From: Prochlorococcus marinus str. MIT 9211 | Lineage (GTDB): Bacteria; Cyanobacteriota; Cyanobacteriia; PCC-6307; Cyanobiaceae | Direction of reading: 5' to 3' | NCBI RefSeq assembly: GCF_000018585.1 | Contig: NC_009976.1 | Span: 1,235,982 to 1,299,981 of the forward strand | Length of the DNA stretch: 64,000 nucleotides | Part shown: positions 1-6,104 of the stretch, piece by piece | How the letters are laid out: every line of letters begins with the position of its first letter | Position numbering within the stretch: the stretch's first letter is position 1 | The notes under the pieces: model-generated | What the model saw: the letters and a program-made list of their open reading frames with translations, nothing else | Databases searched by the model: none | What the model was told of the DNA's origin: nothing | Translations under genes and position numbers: made by a program

Positions 1-564
1 TCTTCTAGCAGTAAAGCTTGAATTTGCCAAAATACAATCAACTCTTGCTGCACTAAGCTGATCCCATTGCCTTAACTGATGTAATTGCCAACGTATTAAA
101 GGCTCTAAACCAACTTTCCTTAAAGAAGACCTCTTTAAATAGACATTCATCTGATCCCATGCATATCTAACTGGAGTATGTATATAACTAATATGGAGTT
201 GATCAGGCGAGGTAAGTATTCCCTTTGCTACAAGATGGTTGCTGCTGACTACCAGAGGGTAATCGCTAAGGTCAATTTGCTCGATTGCATAAGGTAGCAA
301 TGGCAAAAATCTTTGAACATGAGAGGAACCAAATGGAAGATTCTGAATAAAACTAGTTTCAATTGATCTGCCAAACAACCAACTATCTGGACGAGCACTT
401 TCGCTCTCAACCAAAGAAAAAAGTTGGGGTTTAGAACCTAAAGATAAAATCAAATTATCAATTGCATGAACTACCTGCTCTGCACCCCCAGTTGATCGAG
501 AAGAAAACCACTCATGCACAAGAGCTACTCTCTCTGGAAAATCAGTAGGGACTTTGTTAACCAA
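1..564 (-). CDS. Family 4 glycosyltransferase, N-terminal 188 residues (cut by window edge)
   Basis: The minus-strand frame is open from a TTG at 562-564 to base 1 and continues outside the window. Near the N-terminus it has HEWF followed by STGGAEQVV, then VVSSNHLVAKG and SYIHTPVRYAWDQ. These are typical of GT4 (group 1) glycosyltransferases of the mannosyl/rhamnosyl type that build surface polysaccharide. Only the acceptor-binding Rossmann half is present, so the donor cannot be judged. An in-frame TAA lies at 577-579, and AAGAGG at 573-578 sits 8 nt before the TTG, which supports that start over the internal GTG of VHEWF. The family call is secure; the substrate is unknown. Confidence 0.8.
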   Translation of the reverse strand, partial: MVNKVPTDFPERVALVHEWFSSRSTGGAEQVVHAIDNLILSLGSKPQLFSLVESESARPDSWLFGRSIETSFIQNLPFGSSHVQRFLPLLPYAIEQIDLSDYPLVVSSNHLVAKGILTSPDQLHISYIHTPVRYAWDQMNVYLKRSSLRKVGLEPLIRWQLHQLRQWDQLSAARVDCILANSSFTARR

Positions 565-572
565 ATTCCAAG

Positions 573-578
573 CCTCTT
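573..578 (-). promoter_or_regulatory. Ribosome binding site deciding the TTG start of the glycosyltransferase
   Basis: AAGAGG lies 8 nt upstream of the TTG at 562-564. No ATG occurs in that frame between the upstream TAA and the first conserved motif, so this site is the main reason to accept the TTG start. Confidence 0.5.
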
Positions 579-630
579 ACAATGAGCAGTGATTAAATCT
601 TATACAAATAAATGGTCATTATAAAATCTA

Positions 631-1083
631 CTAAGCAAAAAAATCATGGAAAGTTGATTGAGTTAAGTCAGTGCCAAGTATTAATAAAAATAGCAACCCA
701 GAGGCAAAGCATAATAAAGTAACATACCTTACATAGCCTTTTGCTCTTGGTAAACGGAAATAAGACAATGTCAAGGTAAGTATCAAGAATAAGCCTGTGG
801 CAAGCGAACTTATTTCAGATATATAGTCAAATCTTAGATTTAATTTAATCTCATATGAAAGAAGCTTGAGATGCCAATTAATTGGTGTTCCTGATTGATG
901 ATTCAATATCAAGAGAAAACTTATCAAGGTTGACAAGATTATGCTATTAATTATGAAAAAGCTAACAGGCTTTGTAAGCCTGTTCATTGTCCTGTTAAAA
1001 CTGAGGAGCAAGACCCCAATTAAAGTTGCGCATACCAAAGGTGAAATTGGGATTAACCAAGAGACATCTATCAATGAAGGCAT
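631..1083 (-). CDS. NdhF/NuoL-like N-terminal membrane protein, short form (150 aa)
   Basis: A hydrophobic protein with about four membrane segments (roughly residues 5-30, 42-62, 88-110, 118-138). WLIPISPLVCATLIG at the start, LNLRFDYISEISSLATGLF near residue 85 and YVRYVTLLCFASGLLFLLILGTDL resemble the N-terminal domain of complex I subunit 5 (NdhF/NuoL). Full NdhF is about 600-670 residues and holds the proton-channel domain, which is absent here. The frame ends at an ordinary stop and nothing downstream continues it. It may be a conserved small paralogue or a remnant; a role in the NDH-1 complex is not shown. The family link is by motif only. Confidence 0.55.
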   Translation of the reverse strand: MPSLIDVSWLIPISPLVCATLIGVLLLSFNRTMNRLTKPVSFFIINSIILSTLISFLLILNHQSGTPINWHLKLLSYEIKLNLRFDYISEISSLATGLFLILTLTLSYFRLPRAKGYVRYVTLLCFASGLLFLLILGTDLTQSTFHDFFA

Positions 1084-1333
1084 CTGCTTACTTTTTTGTG
1101 GCTATCAAGAAAAGATCCTTCTGAAATTCTACACCAGTTATCAAATCTGCAAAAATTAAAACACATTTAAAAACTATGCAAGCGAATATTGCCCAGACTA
1201 AGCCAAAAAGATATTAAATCTATGAAGAAAATTCTGCCCCATCAACTCAATCCTATAAATAGGTTCTTCTAATCTTCGAGAGTAATAAGAATTTAATTTA
1301 ATAAAATAGGAAAAACTTATTTTCACATATTAG

Positions 1334-1348
1334 GCTGATACTATCAGC
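1334..1348. repeat. 7-bp inverted repeat just before a microprotein gene
   Basis: GCTGATA and TATCAGC face each other across a single central C. The repeat ends 11 nt before the ATG at 1360. It could be an operator or a small leader hairpin; chance is not excluded. Confidence 0.4.
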
Positions 1349-1359
1349 ATCCAATAACT

Positions 1360-1515
1360 ATGAATAATTACATTATTATTTTTTTTATAGTTGTTTTCAT
1401 CTCAATAATTGGGTTTAGGTTAAATATCGTAGAAAGTAGATACTTATTGGAGAAATCAACGCGAATGGTCAAGAAACTCAAAAAAAAGGGTCGAAGAAAA
1501 AGGAAAAGCAAATAG
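1360..1515 (+). CDS. 51-aa membrane-anchored microprotein with very basic tail
   Basis: The frame runs from ATG 1360 to TAG 1513-1515. Residues 3-19 form one strongly hydrophobic helix (NYIIIFFIVVFISIIG), followed by a short linker and a C-terminal tail in which most of the last 15 residues are Lys or Arg. That layout predicts a single-pass protein with the basic tail on the cytoplasmic side, perhaps touching nucleic acid, anionic lipid or a larger complex. It lies 28 nt upstream of the HLIP gene on the same strand and could share its transcript. I recognise no family, and the coding status rests on amino-acid pattern alone. Confidence 0.45.
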   Translation: MNNYIIIFFIVVFISIIGFRLNIVESRYLLEKSTRMVKKLKKKGRRKRKSK

Positions 1516-1543
1516 AATTTTTAAATATGGGAACTTTTAAGTA

Positions 1544-1804
1544 ATGCCAGATTCTCCTTCCGACTCAGAAAACAACTTTACGAAGAACAAGCTTTCATCT
1601 TTAGAACAAGTCAGCAAAGCGAGTCTCACAGAGGCAAAATGGATAGACAATAGCGGAGAAGCTGTAGAAAAAGTTTTCGGGTTCAATCAAAATGCAGAGC
1701 TAGTCAATGGAAGAGCTGCAATGTTTGGGTTCTTAATGCTTGTAATCACTGAAATAGTATTTGGAGGCCAAGCAACAACTCACAGTATTTTTGGTATCGG
1801 CTGA
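1544..1804 (+). CDS. hli: High-light-inducible protein (HLIP / small CAB-like protein)
   Basis: An 86-residue protein with the HLIP signature ExxNGRxAMxGF at residues 52-63 (E52, N55, R57), followed by one membrane helix (about 59-75). HLIPs are single-helix relatives of the plant LHC family. They sit in the thylakoid, bind chlorophyll and carotenoid, and protect or help assemble photosystems under excess light. The first 45 residues are hydrophilic and acidic, as in the longer HLIP types. In cyanobacteria, hli genes are controlled by the NblS/DspA kinase, whose gene is also in this window (26348-28408); that regulatory link is known for the family and only inferred here. Confidence 0.93.
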   Translation: MPDSPSDSENNFTKNKLSSLEQVSKASLTEAKWIDNSGEAVEKVFGFNQNAELVNGRAAMFGFLMLVITEIVFGGQATTHSIFGIG

Positions 1805-1864
1805 TTATCAAAACCGTCTAAAATTCCTTTAAGATGTAACCAAAAGACTTCTCTATAGTTAATT

Positions 1865-2080
1865 ATGAGCAGAAAGGATTGGATTGGTATTGCCTATGTA
1901 TCAACTTGGGTAATAATTTGGGGGACATTTGGATCCTTAATTGACTACCCACTACTTCAGAAAAGTATTTATAACGCTGGTTCTATAGGACAATTAACCA
2001 CTTTTTCCTTGACTGCCATAATATGCATTATTATGGCAATAGTAATATTTCCTAAAGTTAGAGATAGACTTACCAAGTAA
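1865..2080 (+). CDS. Small two-helix membrane protein, unknown (71 aa)
   Basis: It starts MSRKDWIGIAYVSTW and has two hydrophobic segments (about residues 7-28 and 43-62) separated by a short polar loop, ending in a basic PKVRDRLTK tail. It follows the HLIP gene by 60 nt on the same strand, so the two may be co-transcribed. Its size and layout fit the small thylakoid or plasma-membrane proteins common in picocyanobacteria. I do not recognise a named family. Confidence 0.65.
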   Translation: MSRKDWIGIAYVSTWVIIWGTFGSLIDYPLLQKSIYNAGSIGQLTTFSLTAIICIIMAIVIFPKVRDRLTK

Positions 2081-2124
2081 GCACCACTTAATTATACAAA
2101 GTAGCTCAGGGGTTATATGCATTA

Positions 2125-2376
2125 TTAATATCTATATCTTTCCAAAACGATTGCTGGGGCTGCTTCAACGCCTTTATTGAAAAGGATCCACTGCCTAGTC
2201 TCCAGGTCATGATCACAACCAAAGGTAGAGTCTTCTACATAATTATTCTGCATGTCAGCATGACATTGTTGATCAGCCTCAAAAGCAGATCCGTACTTAT
2301 TCAAAGAATTTTTTACTAAAAGAATTGTTATTAAGATAGCTAAGATAGTAGAAGCTACAATAAAAACTACTTTCAT
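2125..2376 (-). CDS. Small exported or membrane-anchored protein, unknown (83 aa)
   Basis: The N-terminus (MKVVFIVASTILAILITILLV) is a signal anchor of about 20 hydrophobic residues. The remaining 60 residues are polar and contain two cysteines (QCHADM and FGCDHD) about 16 residues apart that could form a disulphide outside the cytoplasm. It is transcribed opposite to the HLIP-side genes and points towards them. No family is recognised. Confidence 0.6.
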   Translation of the reverse strand: MKVVFIVASTILAILITILLVKNSLNKYGSAFEADQQCHADMQNNYVEDSTFGCDHDLETRQWILFNKGVEAAPAIVLERYRY

Positions 2377-2480
2377 CTAAATAGCCTAATTAATAAGAAA
2401 CTCTTATAATCTTATAAATTTTTAACTGCAAAAGCAAAAGTTAGCCTTATAAAGAAATGCTAGCCAAGAGCAACTACAGA

Positions 2481-2657
2481 TTAATCTTCTAAATTGCAGG
2501 TCAAATCACACTCTATTAATTCAGTATTTTCAAGCCTTTCAAGAATTCTTGTCATATCAACAGCTGAAAGCTCTCCATCAACACTCCATTTTAAAGTTGT
2601 TTTCCTCTGAAGAGGTGCCTTGCCATTGTTAAAGCCTGACTGCCTTGGATTACTCAT
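2481..2657 (-). CDS. 58-aa acidic C-terminus protein, unknown
   Basis: The frame can be read from 2735, but the ATG at 2655-2657 (MSNPRQSG) has a strong AAGGAG 6 nt upstream, so I chose it. The protein has a basic middle (PLQRKTTLKWSVDG) and an acidic end with two cysteines (IECDLTCNLED). A helix is likely at SAVDMTRILERLENTE. It is small, soluble and unassigned. The structured RNA and the 21-nt palindrome at 2762-2782 lie upstream of it in the same intergenic region. Confidence 0.6.
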   Translation of the reverse strand: MSNPRQSGFNNGKAPLQRKTTLKWSVDGELSAVDMTRILERLENTELIECDLTCNLED

Positions 2658-2663
2658 GAACGG

Positions 2664-2669
2664 CTCCTT
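2664..2669 (-). promoter_or_regulatory. Shine-Dalgarno site fixing the start of the 58-aa gene
   Basis: AAGGAG lies 6 nt before the ATG at 2655-2657. Upstream in-frame start candidates lack a comparable site, so the shorter protein is preferred. Confidence 0.65.
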
Positions 2670-2761
2670 TGGTATCAGTTGTGACATTAAACCCTGAAAA
2701 GACTTGCTAATGCAGAAATCTTTAGCATTCTTCATTTTTAACTTTGGTCAGTCACCTCCCC

Positions 2762-2782
2762 CAACTGTCACTGTGACAGTTG
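2762..2782. repeat. Perfect 21-nt palindrome, candidate operator
   Basis: CAACTGTCAC and GTGACAGTTG are exact reverse complements around one central T. It sits in the intergenic region between the 58-aa gene (start 2657, leftwards) and the structured RNA (from about 2838, rightwards). There is no T-run beside it, so it does not look like a terminator. A dimeric regulator site is the simplest reading; the regulator is unknown. Confidence 0.6.
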
Positions 2783-2837
2783 CCCTAGTTGCAGTAAGGA
2801 TGGTTGCAAATATAGAAACATTGGCAATAATGAAAAC

Positions 2838-2932
2838 GTGAGGAGTTGAGATTCACTAAGGAGTCGAAACTAGGAAAGACTTCCTTGTTGAATCTCAAAG
2901 AGACCCTGCCTTCGGCAGGGTCTCTTTTTTTA
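2838..2932 (+). ncRNA. Structured small RNA with intrinsic terminator, Yfr2/Cyano-1-like
   Basis: No protein frame occupies this stretch. Two stacked helices are visible: 2846-2855 pairs with 2889-2898 over 10 perfect base pairs, then 2858-2865 pairs with 2878-2886 with one bulged T at 2881. They close a 12-nt loop GAAACTAGGAAA. A 12-bp terminator hairpin (2899-2910 with 2914-2925) and a T-run follow. A roughly 95-nt RNA with a purine-rich conserved-looking loop and a terminator fits the cyanobacterial Yfr2-Yfr5 (Cyano-1) family, but that name is from memory of the family. The 5' end is estimated from an AT-rich -10-like stretch near 2825-2831. The existence of an RNA is more certain than its name. 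Confidence 0.65.
2899..2931 (+). terminator. Rho-independent terminator of the small RNA
   Basis: AGAGACCCTGCC (2899-2910) and GGCAGGGTCTCT (2914-2925) form 12 perfect pairs around TTC and are followed by a T-run. It is one of the strongest terminators in the window and has no coding gene directly upstream on this strand. Confidence 0.9.
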
Positions 2933-3090
2933 TGCTTTAAAAGTAAAATCTAATGAGGTTCTGCTGACAGGTCAAAAAGAACTTTTTTTAAGTTTAAATA
3001 CTGACTATATAAAATAATTTACAAGGTATTCATTGAAAGGGTGAAATATATTCTGCTACCAGGTTATTTGTATATTCTTTAATAACTATT

Positions 3091-3396
3091 CTAGCGACCA
3101 ATATTATATATAAAGTCTTTAAATCCTGGGACATAGAAATAAAGGCCAACTGCAACAAGCAGCAGCATATTTAATGCTAGTACAAGAGCTCCTAGGATAA
3201 TCCTGGTTTTTTTACTAGGAACTTTATATTCTAAAACTCCAGGAATTCTTAAAAGGACATCTTCCTTACTTGCATTTGCCTCAACCGTAGAATTAGAAGA
3301 AGCTTTTGCTGATTTCTTAGATTTTACGTTACGGTCTAAAGAATCTGGCTTTTGGGATTTAGCCTCTCCTTCAGAAACTTTTTTTGATTCAGCCAT
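3091..3396 (-). CDS. Single-helix membrane protein with Lys/Ser-rich N-terminus, unknown (101 aa)
   Basis: Residues 1-45 are low-complexity and charged (many Lys, Ser, Glu, Ala). A short conserved-looking block (LLRIPGVLEYKVPSKK) precedes one membrane helix at about residues 66-90, and the end is FKDFIYNIGR. The layout predicts a cytoplasmic disordered head on a single anchor. The charged head could bind partners electrostatically. I do not recognise a named family. Confidence 0.65.
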   Translation of the reverse strand: MAESKKVSEGEAKSQKPDSLDRNVKSKKSAKASSNSTVEANASKEDVLLRIPGVLEYKVPSKKTRIILGALVLALNMLLLVAVGLYFYVPGFKDFIYNIGR

Positions 3397-3525
3397 TAGT
3401 CAAAATAAAAATAATCTGCTAGCAGTAGGTAGAAAACATTCTTTACTTTACACCGAATAGGAAAAATTAAAGATTAAAGCCTGTCTTATTAATGAAAATA
3501 TTGAACTTTTGTTCTTCACAAGGCT

Positions 3526-3900
3526 TTAAAAATTGTTGCAGGAATTCTTTAGATCCTCCAGCATAACCAATGCTGATTGTTTCTTTGTAGATGGATTTAA
3601 TATCATCATTGTTAAATCTGATTGTAAACCTATTAAACGTGTTTGACAGTCATACCTTCCTTTTGAAACTGCATACAATTGGAATGCTTCTGATTTAGTT
3701 AAGGCCAGTCTACAATCTCTTAAAAGCCTAGATTTAATACAATTATTGGTCAAAAGGTTAACGTCATAAAAATGTTCTGACTTAACACTGGAAAAGAAAC
3801 TTTCAAAGCCTAATATCAAAATTATAAATATAAGTAACTGATTACTTTCCATTTGTCTAAGTCTTAACAAGGTGAATTTGTAAAGATTAATATTCTTCAT
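3526..3900 (-). CDS. Secreted or anchored hypothetical protein (124 aa)
   Basis: The frame is open from 3954, overlapping the end of gluQ, but the ATG at 3898-3900 starts just after gluQ stops and is preferred; an ATG at 3850-3852 is also possible. The segment LLIFIILILGFESFFSS looks like a signal peptide or anchor. The remainder carries four cysteines (NNCIKS, RDCRLA, YDCQTR, NSCNNF), a spacing that suggests disulphides in an exported protein. It lies downstream of gluQ on the same strand and is probably on its transcript. Function unknown. Confidence 0.5.
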   Translation of the reverse strand: MKNINLYKFTLLRLRQMESNQLLIFIILILGFESFFSSVKSEHFYDVNLLTNNCIKSRLLRDCRLALTKSEAFQLYAVSKGRYDCQTRLIGLQSDLTMMILNPSTKKQSALVMLEDLKNSCNNF

Positions 3901-3913
3901 TTTAAACCTAAAT

Positions 3914-4852
3914 TTAGTTTTCTGAGGTGAATCTTTCCTGAAGCAAATTATCAAGATTTGTCTTCTTACTTCTTAGGTAATCTAAAAGTTCAAGAGATGA
4001 TAGTTCTGTATTAGATGGAACTAATTTTAGATCAGATGCTAGGCATCCAATGACTTTTGATGAGTTCATACCTTGCTTCTTCAAGGAGTCCACGCAAACT
4101 CCACCATGTCTTTTAGAGAGCTTAGTGCCATCGGAGTTTAGCATTAGAGGAACATGCCCATAAGAAATTGGGGACTGGTTAAAGGCATCAAAAATTGCCA
4201 ATTGTACATACATTGCTGGGTTAAGGTCATTGCCTCTAATAACTTCATTAATCCCAAGCGTTAACTCATCAACAACAGTTGCCAAATGATATGCAATAAA
4301 TCCATCTGATCTTCTTACAATGAGATCACCAGCAGTTCGAGAAAATTTTTTATTTACTTTCAGGCGCCAAGAAGTTAATTGATCTTTTTTAGGTTCCAAA
4401 TCTAATCCTAAGTTCTTGCATTTTCCAGAATAAGTAATAAATTCTCCAAAGGTATTATTATCTTTGTCTAAAGTTTTCCTAGTGCATTGACAAGCAAAAA
4501 TTTTACCCTGGCTTTTAAAGAAAGAAAGGGCTGAAACATACAAATCTATTCTTTGACTTTGAAAAACAACCTGATCATCCCAGGACAAACCAAGCCAAAG
4601 AAGATCATTTTGAATACTCTCTATGGCGCCAGGACGATTCCTAGGAGTATCTAGATCATCTATTCGAAGAAGCCATTTCCCCTGGCTCATACGCGCTTTC
4701 AACCAAGAGACCAAAGCGGTACGAAGATTGCCCAAATGAAGTGGGCCTGTGGGAGAAGGAGCAAAGCGTCCGCAATACCCCTTCCCCCTTAGGGACTTTC
4801 CAACATTAAAGGCCTCGAACAAGCCTTCATTTAGTGACTTACAAGTAGCCAT
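3914..4852 (-). CDS. gluQ: Glutamyl-Q tRNA(Asp) synthetase
   Basis: A 312-residue class I synthetase catalytic core without an anticodon-binding domain. It has the HIGH-type motif HLGN at residues 39-42 after FAPSPTG, and the KMSKS-type motif KLSKR at 244-248. The zinc ligand set seen in E. coli YadB is present as C121, C123, Y141 and C145. Length and lack of the C-terminal half separate it from GltX (about 480 residues). GluQ glutamylates the queuosine base at position 34 of tRNA-Asp rather than charging a tRNA 3' end. The N-terminus is about 25 residues longer than the catalytic core needs. hupB lies upstream on the same strand, 92 nt away. Confidence 0.9.
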   Translation of the reverse strand: MATCKSLNEGLFEAFNVGKSLRGKGYCGRFAPSPTGPLHLGNLRTALVSWLKARMSQGKWLLRIDDLDTPRNRPGAIESIQNDLLWLGLSWDDQVVFQSQRIDLYVSALSFFKSQGKIFACQCTRKTLDKDNNTFGEFITYSGKCKNLGLDLEPKKDQLTSWRLKVNKKFSRTAGDLIVRRSDGFIAYHLATVVDELTLGINEVIRGNDLNPAMYVQLAIFDAFNQSPISYGHVPLMLNSDGTKLSKRHGGVCVDSLKKQGMNSSKVIGCLASDLKLVPSNTELSSLELLDYLRSKKTNLDNLLQERFTSEN

Positions 4853-4944
4853 TTACTAGTAAGAAGAGTTAGTAAAATAGGCCCTTTTAAAGAGCTAGGT
4901 AACCTAACTGTCAAACAAGTAAAAGCTCTTCTACAAAGCAATAA

Positions 4945-5223
4945 TCAGCCTGCTTGAACGCGATCCTTAAATAATTTGCCAGCTGTAAAAGCAGGTACTC
5001 GCTTAGCAGGAATCTTAATTTTCTCACCAGTTTTTGGATTAAGGCCTTGTCTGGCAGAGCGATCACGAGGTTCGAAAGAACCAAATCCAAGAATGGAGAC
5101 TTTTTTACCCTCCACCACTGAATCGATGATGGTGTCTATGGCGGCATCGATAACAAGTGCAACGTCTGTTTTTGTCAGCTCGGTACGAGCTGCAACAAGG
5201 TTGACCAGATCTGCTTTGTTCAT
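4945..5223 (-). CDS. hupB: DNA-binding protein HU
   Basis: A 92-residue HU/IHF-family protein starting MNKADLVNLVAARTELTK, with the beta-arm signature GFGSFEPRDRSARQGLNP and IPAKRVPAFTAGKLFKD. HU is a small homodimer that bends DNA non-specifically, compacts the nucleoid and helps replication and transcription. The length matches the family exactly, and the residues that contact the minor groove (the arm around RQGLNPKTG) are present. It precedes gluQ on the same strand. Confidence 0.97.
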   Translation of the reverse strand: MNKADLVNLVAARTELTKTDVALVIDAAIDTIIDSVVEGKKVSILGFGSFEPRDRSARQGLNPKTGEKIKIPAKRVPAFTAGKLFKDRVQAG

Positions 5224-5396
5224 TGGGAAAATTAGTTTTTGCAGAGAGTAAAGGCGGAAGAGACCTAAAAAGGAATCAGTCCTTCAAATACTCGAACTCG
5301 CTAATGGTATGGACGTAACGCCTTAGAAGCAACTCAAAAAGTTAGTAAGGCAAAGCTTTATACAAAAAACAGTTTTTAAATTCAGGTCATTTTGTG

Positions 5397-5999
5397 CTAT
5401 TTCCAAGCATCCCAGCGAAGCAACTTTTGCTTTGCTAACAAGCCGAAGCCCGTCCCTGATGCAAGTAAGGGATTGGATTCTCGAGGAAGCCAGTGCCGAA
5501 GCTTAACCAAGCTCCTCTGCTGAATCGACCAGTGAAAAGTCTTTTTTGTCCGAGAAGCTATCAATTCAGAAGATGATGCTGGTATTAACAAACGACCACA
5601 GAAAAGCACGTTGGAAGGAGGAGGTGCGTATACAACACAGCTTCCTGGAGTCGGACCAGGAGTCCAAAGCAATTTCAAGCCGGAAGGTGTTTGAAACTCC
5701 TCTGAGAAGCTTTCCAAAGACTCAAGACCAGGAAGAAGATAAGCTTCCTGCTCTTGTAGCAAAACAGACCAACCAAGTGTTTGTTGTAATTGTCTAACCT
5801 TCCCGTGAGAGTATTTATTCGTCAAAAGAATTCTTGGTTTTCGTCCATTTGCCAATTCAGTCAATTGGTCAAGCAAACTTGTTGTTATATCAGGACAATC
5901 GATCAAAACAGGCTCAGGATCGCAGTTCAACCACCATGAAGTAACTCCTTCACTAGCGTTTTTAGAATGGAAAACCCAAATTTTTTCACTCACTTGCAT
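5397..5999 (-). CDS. Metallo-beta-lactamase-fold protein with lost metal-binding residues
   Basis: The 200-residue order of segments follows the MBL fold: VLIDCPD, ILLTNKYSHGKV, LLWTPGPTPGSCVVY and VLFCGRLL. In active members the second would be a THxHxDH motif, the third HTPGHTPGS and the fourth a G-D pair. Here the first His cluster reads TNKYSHGK, both His of HTPGH are W and P/T, and the Asp is Gly-Arg. So almost all metal ligands are gone, and the protein is probably a non-hydrolytic relative used for binding or structure. The frame is intact and GC-balanced like its neighbours, so it does not look like a decaying gene. Confidence 0.6.
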   Translation of the reverse strand: MQVSEKIWVFHSKNASEGVTSWWLNCDPEPVLIDCPDITTSLLDQLTELANGRKPRILLTNKYSHGKVRQLQQTLGWSVLLQEQEAYLLPGLESLESFSEEFQTPSGLKLLWTPGPTPGSCVVYAPPPSNVLFCGRLLIPASSSELIASRTKKTFHWSIQQRSLVKLRHWLPRESNPLLASGTGFGLLAKQKLLRWDAWK

Positions 6000-6104
6000 A
6001 CTGTGTTAGTTGAACTAGGGAATAAAGTTAAAAAAAGAATGTTGCCAAAAAAATCTAAACAACTAGTTTGTACTTAATGCTTACTGATAGAGAAGAAAAG
6101 GCCA

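Noticed and set aside
941-1159. 72-codon frame on the plus strand opposite the NdhF-like gene
   Set aside because: It is the antisense shadow of the NdhF-like gene for most of its length, and the rest has no coding character.
2933-3000. Weak stem GTTCT...AGAAC followed by T-run
   Set aside because: Five pairs with a 15-nt loop are too little for a terminator, and the small RNA already has a strong one.
4885-4930. Possible terminator after hupB (AAGAGCT...AGCTCTT)
   Set aside because: The pairing arms are about 30 nt apart with a weak inner palindrome and no clear T-run.
5546-5797. 83-codon plus-strand frame
   Set aside because: It lies wholly inside the MBL-fold gene on the other strand and its composition is that of a mirror frame.
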